Assembly: GCA_037447655.1 (NCBI GenBank)
Contig: JBBHKE010000190.1
Coordinates: 621,559-685,558 of the forward strand
Origin: Zygnema cylindricum
Lineage: Eukaryota > Streptophyta > Zygnematophyceae > Zygnematales > Zygnemataceae
Direction of reading: 5' to 3'
DNA: 64,000 nt
This document shows, in pieces, positions 20,832 to 32,059 of the stretch (position 1 is its first letter; each line of letters starts with the position of its first letter). Under the pieces are notes generated by a model. The model saw nothing but the letters and a program-made list of their open reading frames with translations. It ran no database searches and was not told where the DNA came from. The translations under genes were made by a program, and so were the position numbers.

Positions 20832-21529
20832 AATCAGTAGAGAGACCGAGCCGGTTCAGGAACCCACCTAAAAAGTTTGGTGATTGGTAGGAGAAGTTAA
20901 AGGCTCCAAGGAAAAAGTTTGGTAGGATGCCACAGGTTGAGGAACCATCAAATCTCAAAAGTGCTCTTGCACGTGAAGATTCAGACAAGTTCAAGGCCAA
21001 AACCAATGAGGAGATGGCATCCATTCTCAAAAAATGCACATAAACATTGGAGGACATGCCAGAAGGGAGAAAATCGATAAGGAGTAAGTGGAATTTTAAA
21101 ATAAAAAGAAACGCATACGAAAAAATTCAACGCTACAAAACAAGGTTGGTTGCTAAGGGGTTCACACAGGAGGAGGGGATAGATTACAAGGAGACATTCA
21201 CAGTGGTTGTGAACTTTACCTCAGTTCGAGCACTCTTTGCCCTTGGCGCCATCCTCGACCTCGAAGTTGAACAGATGGACGTGAAAACAACTTTCCTCCA
21301 TGGAGAACTCAAGGAGGAATTGTACATGACCCATCCACAAAGGTATAAGGACCCGATGAACCCCCATAAGGTTTGCAAACTCTCAAAGGCCCTCTAAAGC
21401 CTTAAGCAGTCTTCGAGATTATAGAACATAAATACATATCAATATCTGCAAAAAGAGGGTTTTGTAAAGATTCAGTCGGATCACTCAATGTATTATCACC
21501 CCAAAAAGTAAGATAATCATTTTGATCTA
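20832..21529 (+). pseudogene. Cop-H reverse transcriptase, N-terminal part
   Basis: Linker (ARALLR-type region near 20960), then 21047-21397: [79 protein letters not shown] and VCKLSKAL, followed by stops. It ends in codons for the ILIY part of the active-site strand, where Cop-B is inserted. Confidence 0.88.
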
Positions 21530-22586
21530 TGTAGAAAATAATGGTCTGTTTGAAGTATTTTCTAGGTCTAAATAGAAATATAGAAAGAAACCGAGGTAGT
21601 CTACCTCTAACTTCTCTCTCCAACTCTAAAACTTGTCGCAGTCACTGAGAGTTCGGAGAGGAAGCAAGAGCCATGGCTACCTAGGCTATCCAGAGGTTTA
21701 CGGGAAATATATATTAGTTAGGGGTTTACTTACTAAAAAGGATATGTGCCGGCCACAGGATTTGATCCTGGTTCCTGGGGGACGACAAGTTGCCGGTAGC
21801 CAATAGCCTTAACCGTTAAGTCTTTAGCTAGTGTTACGTACTATATGGTTTGATGTTTAATTATACATTAACAAGTAGGATAATTCATTTAACTGAAATT
21901 ATTTACGGGATACATAGAATCAGTAATGTAAAGTACGGATTGTGGTACGGATAAAGAAACAAATACCGCGCATTTGTTTTTTTAGCGAAACGAATACCGC
22001 GCAAGTATTTATTACGGCTACGATTAAATGTAAATTTAATCGGACGGCCAAAATGAACGCCGAGATCGCGGAAGAGAATTTCGGCGGTTTGTGGTCATCG
22101 CCACATCGGATGACACGTGGGGAACTTACATTGGATCGTGGTATCTCTGGAGATTACGGCAACGAATCAGGATATGACATGTGTTGACATTTAGGCCATG
22201 TCGTACAATGTCCGTACAAAAAGTACACCGACAGCTCTACTTTTGTGTAAGAAAGTGGAATATGATTGGTTCCGTACATCAGTAGATAGAGTTTGTGAGA
22301 GAGATAGGACTTAGAAAAATTAGGAGATAGGATCCTCTCTCCCAGAGAGCTTCTTTACAAAAGGTCAAATTTGACCCTCCATAAATTACTGCTCAGGGGA
22401 ACAAATTCAGAGATTCTTTTTGTTATCGACTCAGGGGAGTCTTGCCTTTACAAGGGTGAAAGTGGTTAGAGCTATTGTCTACCAGGGTGGCAGTTGTTCT
22501 TGCTGAAACACAAAGGGGTCAGGGTTATCTTAGAGGCTTCTTGGAAGCTGTCTACTCTGGGGACTTATGGAGGTCTCACAGTTTCA
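21530..22586 (+). repeat. Cop-B 5' LTR
   Basis: TGTAGAAAATAATGG to CACAGTTTCA. It carries ATGGAGGTCTCACAGTTTCA at its very end, the gag start. GTAC-containing motifs (CGTACAATGTCCGTACAAAA) lie near 22200. Homologous throughout to 26931-27983 and 3406-4473. Confidence 0.92.
21735..21823 (-). other. tRNA-like module in Cop-B 5' LTR
   Basis: Minus strand: A-box-like AGACTTAACGGTTAAGGC (21823-21806), B box GGATCAAATCC (21768-21758) and TTTTT (21739-21735). Antisense to Cop-B. Confidence 0.65.
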
Positions 22587-23540
22587 CGTTATGGGCCCAC
22601 CATCTAGGGTACCAATCTTTAATGGAACTAGCTTCATATACTGGGAAAGTATGATGATAGGAGCTCTATGCGGAAAGAGGTTTTAGGAGATACTGAGTGG
22701 AAGGTTGGTGCGTCCATCAAGTCTTGGAATCCCTCCAAGGTTTGGAGGAAACAGATTCACCAGGAAAGAGGATCAACCTTCAACGGAGGAAACAAAGAAA
22801 GGAGAGGTGGTGGACAAAGGAAAGGAGAAGGAGACGACCACACCAATAGCAACTGGTTCGGCATTCATGACACCCATTCCGAGGAACGAAGAGAATGATA
22901 CTGAAACTTGGGACTTGAACCATATGGCGGCAAAGCACTTCATCCTACGCCATCTCACTCAAGGACTTGCATGTCCTCATTTGAAGGTAGAAAGGGCATC
23001 CGATCTTTGGATGTCTCTCATAAAGATGTACCGTAGTGGTTCAATTCAGCAACAACAGTTGGCTGATCAGAAAGTTAAGGAGTATGTATACAAAGGGGGG
23101 AAGATGTTGGATTTTTGCAATGAGTTTGCTACACTCTTCATGGAGATAGAGAGTGCGGGAAAAGATTTTAGTGAAAAAAAAAGGTTAACTGTTTACTGAT
23201 GAAGTTACCCGATGAGTTCGAGAACATAGTCAACTTTGTGCAGGACTTGCCGGACTCAAGATGGATATGGAACTCAGTGGTAGGGATAATTCTCGTTTGG
23301 GAGAATACGATTGAGATCCGAAGGGGAGGAAAGAGTGGCCAAGCCTTGGCAACTGCGACCGATTGGAGGAACAAGGATTCTCGGAAACCGGTCAGAAACT
23401 ATGGGGGGAGGGAGCAGAACAATCATACCGAGGAGTTCGGACCAAGGGCTCCCAAAGGTATATGTCATTTTTGTAAAAAACCTGGGCACTATATGACAGA
23501 GTGCACTAAACTAACCGAGCTTCGATTAAAGGAGGGGTAG
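22567..23540 (+). pseudogene. Cop-B gag
   Basis: Starts with ATG at 22567-22569 inside the LTR and reads MEVSQFHVMGPPSR over the primer-binding site. A stop follows near 22685. The long piece 22705-23199 has MAAKHFILRHLTQGLACPHL, DLWMSLIKMYRSGSIQQQQL, YKGGKMLDFCNEFATLFMEI, and 23199-23540 has KLPDEFENIVNFVQDL and the zinc knuckle CHFCKKPGHYMTEC. Gag would form the particle shell and bind genomic RNA. It is broken by frameshifts near 22700 and 23190 and a stop at 23538. Confidence 0.88.
22587..22601 (+). promoter_or_regulatory. Cop-B primer-binding site (half tRNA-iMet)
   Basis: CGTTATGGGCCCACC follows the LTR end directly: the initiator tRNA-Met anticodon-arm complement with one change at its first base. 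Confidence 0.82.
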
Positions 23541-23576
23541 ACCGGTGGAACCCTGAGAGGAAAGAAAAAAGCCCTT

Positions 23577-24695
23577 GTGACACAAATACATGAGGCGAAA
23601 TCCGAGGGCGGGGACAATGAGCTCATTTTAGATGAGGAGTTAGAGGCGAAAAACAAGGTCGAAATTCCAAGAAGGCAAAAATGTGCTTACGGTGGATTGA
23701 AAGGTGAAGCACGATGCATTGTAGATTCAGGTGCCTCCATGCACATGTGTAAGGATAGGCACATGTTCACTAAGATAAGAAAGATTCCCACCGTAGAGAT
23801 AGAGTACGGGGATGGGGGATAGTCACCACTACTCTTGTAGGATCGGTAGATTTGAAAGTGTTAGTAGAAGGAAAGACATCCATAGTAGCATTCTCCAATG
23901 TATTGTTTATTCCGGAACTGAACAAAAACCTCATCTCTACATCTGTAATAGATGACAAGGGTTTTTTACTAGCAGTAGGGAAGGAGTCTTTACTGCTAGT
24001 TTTGAGGAGGATGTCTATTTCATTGCTGAGAAAGGTAGCCATGGGATGTTTAGGCTGGTTTTAAGCAGTGAAATGAAGAAACTTTATTATGTTGGTGTTC
24101 ATGATATTATGATGTGGCATAAGAGCCTTGGGCATGTGTATATAGATAAGTTAATAGAGATGAAAAAGATGGGAGTGGTGGAAGGGATTAAGTTCAGTGA
24201 GAGTGATAATATAAGTGATTGTGGTGGATGTGCTCAAGGTAAAACACACGAATTACCTTTTCCTAAAACAGCCACCTATAAGGGAGAAAAATTTCTAGAT
24301 CTAGTACACACAGATATTTGGGACCGGCTAAAGTGCCCTCACCGGGGGGGAAGAGATTTATGATGACTATTACTGATGATTAGTCTCGGTATTCTCGGGT
24401 GTATTTTTTGAAAAACAAGTCAGAAGCTCAAGATTGTTTTAGACAATATAAAACATGGAGTGAAAAACTCCATGAAACTCCAATCAAGAGAGTAAGGAGT
24501 GACAATGGTGGGGAGTATACTTCTAACATGTTTGAGGGTTTTATAAGGGAAGATGGAGTCCAACAACAAAAGACAGTTCCAGAAAGCACGGAACCGAATG
24601 GGGTAGCTGAAAGGTTAAATAGAACACTAAGTGATAGTGCTAAAAGTATGTTGTCAGATAAAAAGATAGGAAAAAGGTTTTGGGCAGAGCAATGA
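23577..24695 (+). pseudogene. Cop-B protease and integrase
   Basis: Protease: IVDSGASMHMCKDRHMFTKI with intact DSGA, then a stop at 23820. Next come VLVEGKTSIVAFSNVLFIPE and LYYVGVHDIMMWHKSLGHVY, CGGCAQGKTHELPFPK and DLVHTDIWD (24046-24363). After a frameshift and stop, 24399-24695 gives IKRVRSDNGGEYTSNMFEGF, PNGVAERLNRTLSDSAKS and KKIGKRFWAE. All three integrase acidic residues are still readable, so this copy decayed mainly through frameshifts. Confidence 0.88.
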
Positions 24696-25123
24696 ACTGT
24701 GCTAATTACCTCAAAAATAGAGTTCTTACTTCAGCTATAAAAGATCAAACACCTTATGAGAGATGGACAGGCCGGAAACCAGACATATCTCACGTAAAGG
24801 TTTTCGGCAGTCAAGTTTTCAGTCTAGATACAGACTGATCCATTTGGAAGCTAGATCCTACAGGAAAACCGAGATACTTATTAGGATATGATGAGGATGT
24901 TAAAGGATATAGAGTTTACGATCTAAAAAGGGAAGATATAATTTTAGTAAAGCATCTAGTAGTTATGGATGAAGGAAAGTCAGTGGATCCCTTCAAGTAT
25001 ACAAAGTTAGTAAAAATCAGATTTTAGTCAGAAAATTCCGATGACTTTGAGCTTCCTACCTATCCAGGTTTTAGAGAAGATGACATTCTTGCTGGTACAA
25101 ATAAAAACGAAAAGGACTCGGCT

Positions 25124-26458
25124 GTGGAAACTCGAGCGACAACTCTACCCGAAGCGGAAGACGTGGTGGAAATTGATTCGGAATCAAGCGATAGGGGAGA
25201 AGCTGAGTTTGTTCGAAAGAATCCACGAGAACCATCTATTCCGACCTCAGATTTTGAGGGGGGAAGGAGAAGTAGCAAAAAATTGCAAGAAAAACAGGTT
25301 AATAACAAGGTAACTAAACTATCTCATCAAGATGAACCTCAAACATATGGAGAGGCGATGACTTGTCAAGCAAGAAACCGGTGGAAGACAGCCATCAATG
25401 AGGAGATGGCCTCAATTATGGCAGCCAATACTTGGGAGCTGGTGGATTGTCCACCTAACCGAAAAACAATCGGTTGTAAGTGAGTTTTTAAAATAAAACT
25501 GAACCCAAATAACACAATTGAGCACTACAAGGCCCGATTAGTGGCAAAGGGATTTACACAAAAGGAGGGAATTGACTACGAGGAAACCTTTGCCCTGGTC
25601 GTCAGATTTCCCTCCGTCCGTATAATTCTCAGCCTAGCAGCAGCGGAAGACATGGAAGTGCACCAGATGGACATCAAGACAGCCTTTTTGCATGGAGAAT
25701 TGGAAGAGGAGATCTTCAGGCGACAACCCGAAGGGTTTGTGGAGGAAGGAGAGGAGAGTAAGGTATGCCGGCTGATTAAATCTCTTTATGGTTTGAAACA
25801 GGCACCTCGACAATGGAATAAGAAGCTTGATGAGTTTCTTACCGGTCTAGGATATATCCGGATCAGCTCCAATCACTCAATCTATGTTTTCGAAGATGAG
25901 GAAGGTTTTATATTTATTGCAATTAATGTTGATGATTTGCTTGTTCTAAGTAAATCAATGGAAAAAATTAATAAACTGAAAAACGATATTAAGGGGAGAT
26001 GTGAAATGAAGGATATAGGGGAAGCAAAATATATTTTGGGAATTCAAGTAGAGAGAGACCAAAAAACAAAGATTATAAGATTGACTCAAAAGGAAGCAAT
26101 AGGGAACATGCTTGAAAAATTTCAGATGGATAAAGCTAATAGTTGTAAAACTCCAATGGAGTTGAAGAAGGGAAGTGAGGGGAGTGAGGAAGGAGTCATA
26201 GTCTTGGACGAGGAATTATCTCCTGAAGAACAGAAGTTCAACCAGAATATTCCTTACAGGCAAGTAGTGGGAAGTCTAATTTATTTCATGAATTGTACCC
26301 GGTCGGATTTAGCTGCAGCTGTAGGAGTGCTGAGTAGAAGTCTAAATGCTCGCACTAAGAGGGATTGGGAGGAAACTAAGAGAGTCCATAGATACTTGAT
26401 AGGAACTAGGGATCTATGGTTGCATTTGGGTGGGGAGAATACTGACATCACTACTTAG
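25124..26458 (+). pseudogene. Cop-B linker and reverse transcriptase
   Basis: 25124-25483 covers the acidic linker and TWELVDCPPNRKTIGCK, then a Trp-to-stop change. 25541-26458 is a clean 305-residue frame: [89 protein letters not shown] and NCTRSDLAAAVGVLSRSLNA. The active site is NVDD instead of YVDD. Confidence 0.92.
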
Positions 26459-26917
26459 AGTGATGCCAGTTATGGTGATGCGCTGATGAGGAGATGCACT
26501 TCTATATATGTATTATAAGTGGGTGATGGGGCTTGCTGTTGTAGTAGCAAACAGCAAAAAGTTATTGCTCAATCCACCATGGAGGCTGAGTATATGGCCT
26601 CTTGCTCTGCTGTAAAAGAATTGATGTGGGTCGAGTCTTTGCTTGGTGAGCTTGGTCACCTTAAGTGTGGTGTACAAATTTTTTTTTGTGATAATCAGGT
26701 AGCAATCGCTATTTTTCCCAATCCTAAACATCATTTTAAAGCCAAACACATGGACATTAGACTCAACTTTCTTAGAGAGAAAGTAGAAAACAAAATAATC
26801 AGTTTAGAGTACCGACCAGATAGTGAGATGGTAGCAGATATGATGACCAAACCTGTGCATTCCCCTAAGCTAATTTTCTGCAAGGTTAAGGGTGGTCTGA
26901 AATTAAAGATTGACTAG
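26459..26917 (+). pseudogene. Cop-B RNase H
   Basis: The start of the domain (TDITT, stop, SDASYGDALMRRC) is followed by a stop near 26516. 26519-26917 is clean: SSKQQKVIAQSTMEAEYMAS, LMWVESLLGELGHL, FFCDNQVAIAIFPNPKHHFK, HMDIRLNFLREKVENKI and MVADMMTKPVHSPKL. It ends at the polypurine tract before the 3' LTR. Confidence 0.9.
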
Positions 26918-26930
26918 AAAATAAGGGGAG

Positions 26931-27983
26931 CGTAGAAATTAATTGTCCGTTTGAAGTATTTTCTAGGTCTAAATAGAAATATAGAAAGAAGCCGAGGCAG
27001 TCTACCTTTAACTTCTCTCTCCAACTCTCAAACTTGTCATAGTCACTAAGAGTTCGGAGAGGGAGCTAGAGCCATGGCTACCTAAGCTATCCAACGGTTT
27101 ACGGGAAAGATATATTAGTTAGGGGTTTATTTACTAAAAAGGATATGTGCCGGCCACAGGATTTGATCCTGGTACCTGCCAGACGACAAGCTGCCGGCCG
27201 GTTGCCTTAACTGTTAAGTCTTTAGCTAGGTTTACGTACTATATGGTTTGATGTTTAATTATACATTAACAAGTAGGATAATTCATTTAACTGAATTTAT
27301 TTACGTGATACATAGAATCAGTAATGTAAAGTACGGATTGTGGTACGGATAAAAAAACGAATACCGCGAATTTGTTTCTTTAGGAAAACGAATACCGCGC
27401 AGGTATTTATTACGGCTACGATTAAATATAAAATTTAATCGGACGGCCTAAATGAACGCGAGATAGCGGAAGAGAATTTTGGCGGTTTGAGGTCATCGCC
27501 ACATCCGATGACACGTGGCAAACTTACATTGGATCGTGGTATCTGCGGAGATTACGGCACCGAATCCGGATATCACATGTGTCGACATTTAGGCCATGTC
27601 GTACAATGTCCGTACAAAAAGTACATCAGCATCTGTACTTTTGTGTACGAAAGTGGAATATGATTGGTTCCGTACATTTGCAGATAGAGTCTGTGAGAGA
27701 GATAGGACTTAGAAAAATTAGGAGATAGGATCCTCTCTCCCAAAGAGCTTTTGTACAAAAGCTCAACTTTGACCCTCTATAACTTACTGCTCAAGGGAGC
27801 AAATTCAGAGATTCTTTTTGCTATCGAATCAGGGGAGTCTTTCCTTTACAGGTTGGAGGTGGTCAGAGTTATTGTCTGCCAGGGTGCTAGTTGTTCTTGC
27901 AGAAACACAAAAGGGTCAGGGTTATCCTAGAGGCTTCTTGGAAGCTGTCTACTCTGAGGACTTATGGAGGTCTTAGAGTTTCA
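26931..27983 (+). repeat. Cop-B 3' LTR
   Basis: CGTAGAAATTAATTG to TAGAGTTTCA, preceded by AAAATAAGGGGAG (polypurine tract). The first T of TG is C. The sequence is very similar to the 5' LTR with scattered substitutions and short indels, which suggests a moderate age. Confidence 0.92.
27136..27221 (-). other. tRNA-like module in Cop-B 3' LTR
   Basis: Minus strand: A-box-like AGACTTAACAGTTAAGGC, B box GGATCAAATCC (27169-27159) and TTTTT (27140-27136). Partner of 21735-21823. Confidence 0.65.
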
Positions 27984-29049
27984 ATCTATGTAGATGATCT
28001 AATGATGCTATGAAAAACAAAAGAAGATATTGCAAAAATAAACAAATGCTACCAGAAACCTTTGAAATGAAGGATTTAAAAGATCTTAACTTCGTCCTTG
28101 GCATTGAAGTGATTAGAGATAGGGGGAACACGACAATCCATCTCAGGCAAGCAAAGAACAAAGGAGAGATTCTTACTAGATTTCGGCTTCAAGATGCAAA
28201 TGGCGTCTCCTCACCTTCGCAGCAAGGGAAGAAGTTCATCAAGGATCTCGAAATTCAAGATGAGCCAGTTGAGGCTCTATACCGTAAAGTAGTGGGAGCA
28301 CTCATCTATGCGATGAATTGCACCCGTCTAGATATCGCCGCCACCATTGGAATCCTAAGTCGATTCCTAAACAAGTTAGGGAAACAACATTGGTAAGCAA
28401 AAAAAAGAGTACTCAGATACGTTAAGGAGACAATCGACTACACTCTGACTCTTGAGGGAACTAAAGAAAGCATCAAAATTCATGCATTCACGTACTCTAA
28501 CTAGGGAGGGGATGTTTCAAGCAAAAAATCAACCACATGTTACCTGATGATCATTGGCGATGGGAGCGTGAGCTGGAGCAGCAAACTCCAAAAAACATTG
28601 GCATTATCAACCATGGAGGCTGAGTACATGGCGGCCGCCGCCACAGTAGAAGAGGTTATATGGCTCCGAGCATTTCTCAACAAGCTATGATTTGTGGAGA
28701 AATCTAAGACCACTATCTATAAAGACAACTTTTCAGCCAAAGTTGATTGGCTCTGATCAAGAATCCTATTAACCATCCTAAAGCTAAGCACATTGATATG
28801 TGATACCATTTCATTAGGGAGACGACAATTGTTGAGGCAGTAGCATTTGAGTACATGCGAGACAGGGAGAACGCATCTAACATGCTAAGAAAGGCTATTC
28901 GAAAAAAAAAATTGCTACTATGTGAAAGAAAAGCAGGACTCTCTAAGGCGAAAGGAGCAAACCCTAAGAAGGAAAAAGAGGAGCCTAATCTAAAGGCGTT
29001 GAAAGAAAGCAAAGAAAGAAATATAGGACTGGAAGGCGCAAGCGCCTAG
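27984..29049 (+). pseudogene. Cop-H RT C-terminus and RNase H (right part)
   Basis: Resumes with IYVDDLMML, the active-site strand interrupted by Cop-B. It then gives TFEMKDLKDLNFVLGIEVIR, VEALYRKVVGALIYAMNCTR, DIAATIGILSRFLNK, SWSSKLQKTLALSTMEAEYM, VIWLRAFLNKL, KHIDM, YHFIRETT and ENASNMLRKAI, with several stops. A lysine-rich tail (28855-29049) ends the element. No 3' LTR was recognised beyond it. Confidence 0.88.
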
Positions 29050-30768
29050 AGTACTTGGAGTATTTTTTCCGAACCTGGTCATTTGACAGGACCACCGTTG
29101 TTTTGCAACGACGCAAATGGAAGATGATTCTCCAACATTGGATTTCGATGTACGAGGCTGCATCTGCACGTTCTTAGCCGCCGCAAATGCATTTGAAATT
29201 TCTCGATCGAATTAAAGCGTCATAGGTATCCCGTTAAATTCAAATGGTCTTGAATTTGTACGTGGCATTTTATTTACGCCACAGGTGTCAAAGTTTATTT
29301 AAAACGGTCTTATACGGACAACATTTTGGAAACAACGGTGACACTAACACATTTTGAAGTGACATCAATCAAATTACGTATAACATATGTACGGCGAAGA
29401 TTTTGTTCGTTCCCCATCGGGATTTACCGAAATGTACCGCGGATCATTTCTATGAATGTTCGCGGTCAAACTAAGTCATAGTCCACGAAATTGCATTCCG
29501 CCTCAGAATCGAGTGCGAGTATTGTTTTTAGTGCGATTTCGGACGATTATTTTGTGCATCGATTTGTATGATTCCATTTGTACCACGAAAGCGTATCGTC
29601 ACAACATCATCAGCATTTTCACAGTGAGAACATTAAATCAGGTGTTAGTTACGTGCAGACGTTCCCACGATGCATTTTTTTTTGTAGGCTGGTACACGTG
29701 GCACTTGGTCATTCGACCGCCACTTAGGTTCTTGTGTTTGCACTAGGATAAATAACATTGGACAAAGAGCTAGGAATGATTATTCACAAACAAAATAGGC
29801 TTGGCAGCTTTCAGCATTGAAAATCACGGTATTAATGGACATTGTCCCTTTTGTTACAATTGTATTTCCTCTATTATAATGGAATCTACTTTTTGAACGG
29901 CTATCTATTTTGTGCCTCGCTACATGTGAATGCTATCGCTCTCTCACTTTAAACTTCTGTCTTTTCCACCTTCGTGACTTATTGAGTTTGTCGCTATTGC
30001 GAATCTTGTTAGCTGATTAGGTGTACGTGGTCCTAGGAGCCTTCTAGTTGCCCGAAATGTCTGATCAAGGTTTACACGCGTACCATTGGTACACGTGAAA
30101 TTTAAAAAAAGTATTCACCACGAAAAGGCGACGAAAAACGAACACGTCGTACATGCCATGTGCCTTCCACCACGGTGTATGCAGGTCGATCAATATATCC
30201 TCGCACGCTCCTTCTGACATCCGTTGACCTTCAAAGTTTGCGGCGCCTTTTCGTCAATCCATTATGAAATTTTGATTTTCAATTTCAAAATTAAAATTTT
30301 GTCGCAAAATTTTCGTACGAATCATTGATTACCTCCGCTTGTACAAATATTATGTACAAATTTTGAGTTTGAACAATATTTTTAGATTTTAAGATTCTGA
30401 AAAATAACCTATGTGGTGCCAATCATAATTGAGAAATGATGTTCACCGGCACGACATAATGGAACGCCGTGCCAGTAATCACTGAAATACATAATGGAAC
30501 GCTGTGCCAGTAAACACTAGAAATAGACGTCTCCGCATGTTTACTAGGACCGCGTAATGGAGAACAGGCCTAAGTAGTAAACTGTAGTAAAATTAAAATC
30601 CTATCGGCGATGGGGTCGAAGTAATAGCGTAACATCAACGTTTTGTCTCTTTATTGTTTTTTTTCAATTATTTGTTAAAGGGTGAAATAATCAATTGTTT
30701 TTACATAAAATTGAAGCGCTTTAAAAAAACTGAAATGCTTTAACATTTGCCGTCGCTGAAAGTCCTAT
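29050..30768. other. No gene recognised; short tandem duplication
   Basis: AT-rich DNA with only short frames and no domain I recognise. A ~36-bp duplication lies at about 30455-30527 (CATAATGGAACGC and GTGCCAGTAA repeated). GTAC-containing words are frequent. Confidence 0.6.
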
Positions 30769-30771
30769 TAA

Positions 30772-31566
30772 GGGTAACCTTCCATCACGCGTTCCCAGTA
30801 ATCGTACGAACACGTTTACTGGGAGTAAAATTTGTAGCACCCTTCCATCAGGTCGTGCCAGTGAATGAGGTGTTAGATTGCGATTGGTACCACGTAGGAC
30901 CTTTTGAGCCGCCCAAGAATAATCATCATTTCCAAATGGACAAAATCGCAGCTGCGTATGTGTACGGGCGGACGCCGATTAAAATATCTAGTAGCGTCAC
31001 GCTAATGTACAATCTGAACGTTCTTACGGTTGTTGTGGTATCAACGACCACGAAAACCGTTGCAAAATTAAAGTTTGTACAAATGTCCAAAGATGTACCA
31101 TTTGTACGTGAATCGCTGTATCGCACATTTATGAAGGAGACGTCACAGGATGTCGTACAACCAATTTTTTTTTGTCGTCGAGCATACAACCAAGATTTTT
31201 TTGTCGTCGAACAGGCTGGCTGTTATGTCACACGGTACACTCCAATTGCCACATGTAAGCTTATTACTTCACGTCTGTCGTGGATCGACTCTGACTTTAC
31301 AAGTGGACCAAAACAAGCGTCCAGTAATCACAAACTCTCCTCCCGAGGACAGTTGGAGGAGACTAGCTACGTACTGGAAACAAGAAGCGTTTGCGTCGAA
31401 AATTGAAAATCGGACGGTGGTAGTTCTCTCCAAAAAGTCTGGAGAATCTCAACGAATTTTTAGTAAACATCTTTAGAAAAAAAAAAAAAAAAAACGGTAC
31501 GGCCTAGTACGGAACGGTACTTTCTCCAGTAAACAACCCCACTTTTCGCCTGATGGAAGGTTACCC
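30772..31566. mobile_element. PIF/Harbinger-like MITE, TSD TAA
   Basis: Terminal inverted repeats GGGTAACCTTCCATCACGCG (left) and the complement of CGCCTGATGGAAGGTTACCC (right) match at 19 of 20 positions. Flanked by TAA at 30769-30771 and 31567-31569. A 3-bp TAA/TTA duplication with GG-starting ends is typical of PIF/Harbinger. The 219-residue frame inside (30747-31406) starts outside the element and has no known domain, so I treat the element as non-autonomous. Confidence 0.8.
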
Positions 31567-31569
31567 TAA

Positions 31570-31860
31570 TCCGGTTGTGTCCCCCCGTAAGACGCATTAC
31601 ACCGCCACCTAGACAGGTATACCTGGCCAGGTGGTGTCCTCGCGGGCCAATTATAAATTTGTCGAACGGGCCTCCGCAGGAATCTCCGCGGGGTCCTGCT
31701 GCCGGCTTTTCTCCGCTGCCGGCTTTTCTCTCCTCGAGCCTCCGCGAGTCGCCTCGTTTGGGACCCGTATCGGCCGCCTCGCGAAGCTGGATACCCGCCA
31801 AGGTGGATGCGGGAAAATCTTTGACGGTATATATATTCTTCACGCTCCTGTTGCCATCCA
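31570..31860. other. GC-rich block with TATA-like motif
   Basis: Strongly GC-rich and CpG-rich compared with its surroundings, with a local duplication GCTGCCGGCTTTTCTC (about 31699-31730) and TATATATA at ~31832. It could be a promoter or a captured fragment. Short frames on both strands have no recognisable product. Confidence 0.4.
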
Positions 31861-32059
31861 CCACCCATTTTGACATTTTCGTACGCTTTTAAAAATCTTA
31901 AGATTCGTCCACCCGTACAGATTTTATTCAATGCCTAATACAAGTCACTTGTTACCTCCGGTGGTACTAATATTACGTTCACACTTTGTTGTCAACGCCG
32001 TGAGACTGTATTTTTTCAAACTAGTAAATCAACGCCCGTTACACGGGCATCTACCTGTC

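Larger units (their letters stand above)
19118..21529 (+). mobile_element. Cop-H: older Ty1/copia, left part
   Basis: A second copia lineage, clearly diverged from Cop-A, B, D, E and G. The left part holds degraded gag/protease traces, integrase and the first half of RT, and stops at 21529 where Cop-B is inserted. It resumes at 27984. No LTR was found at its left end, which abuts the Cop-G 3' LTR. Confidence 0.85.
21530..27983 (+). mobile_element. Cop-B: complete Ty1/copia insertion, TSD ATCTA
   Basis: 5' LTR 21530-22586, primer-binding site 22587-22601, gag, protease, integrase, RT, RNase H, polypurine tract 26918-26930 and 3' LTR 26931-27983. The flanks ATCTA (21525-21529 and 27984-27988) are a perfect 5-bp target duplication. 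Both LTRs start with TG- or CG-TAGAAA and end GTTTCA. It is the only copia here with both ends and its duplication intact, but its frames are broken. Confidence 0.95.

Noticed and set aside
30747-31406. 219-codon frame as a gene
   Set aside because: It starts outside and runs through a MITE, with no recognisable domain and no similar frame elsewhere in the window.
31460-31876. 138-codon minus-strand frame in the GC-rich block
   Set aside because: High GC lowers stop frequency. Overlapping frames exist on both strands and none shows a domain.
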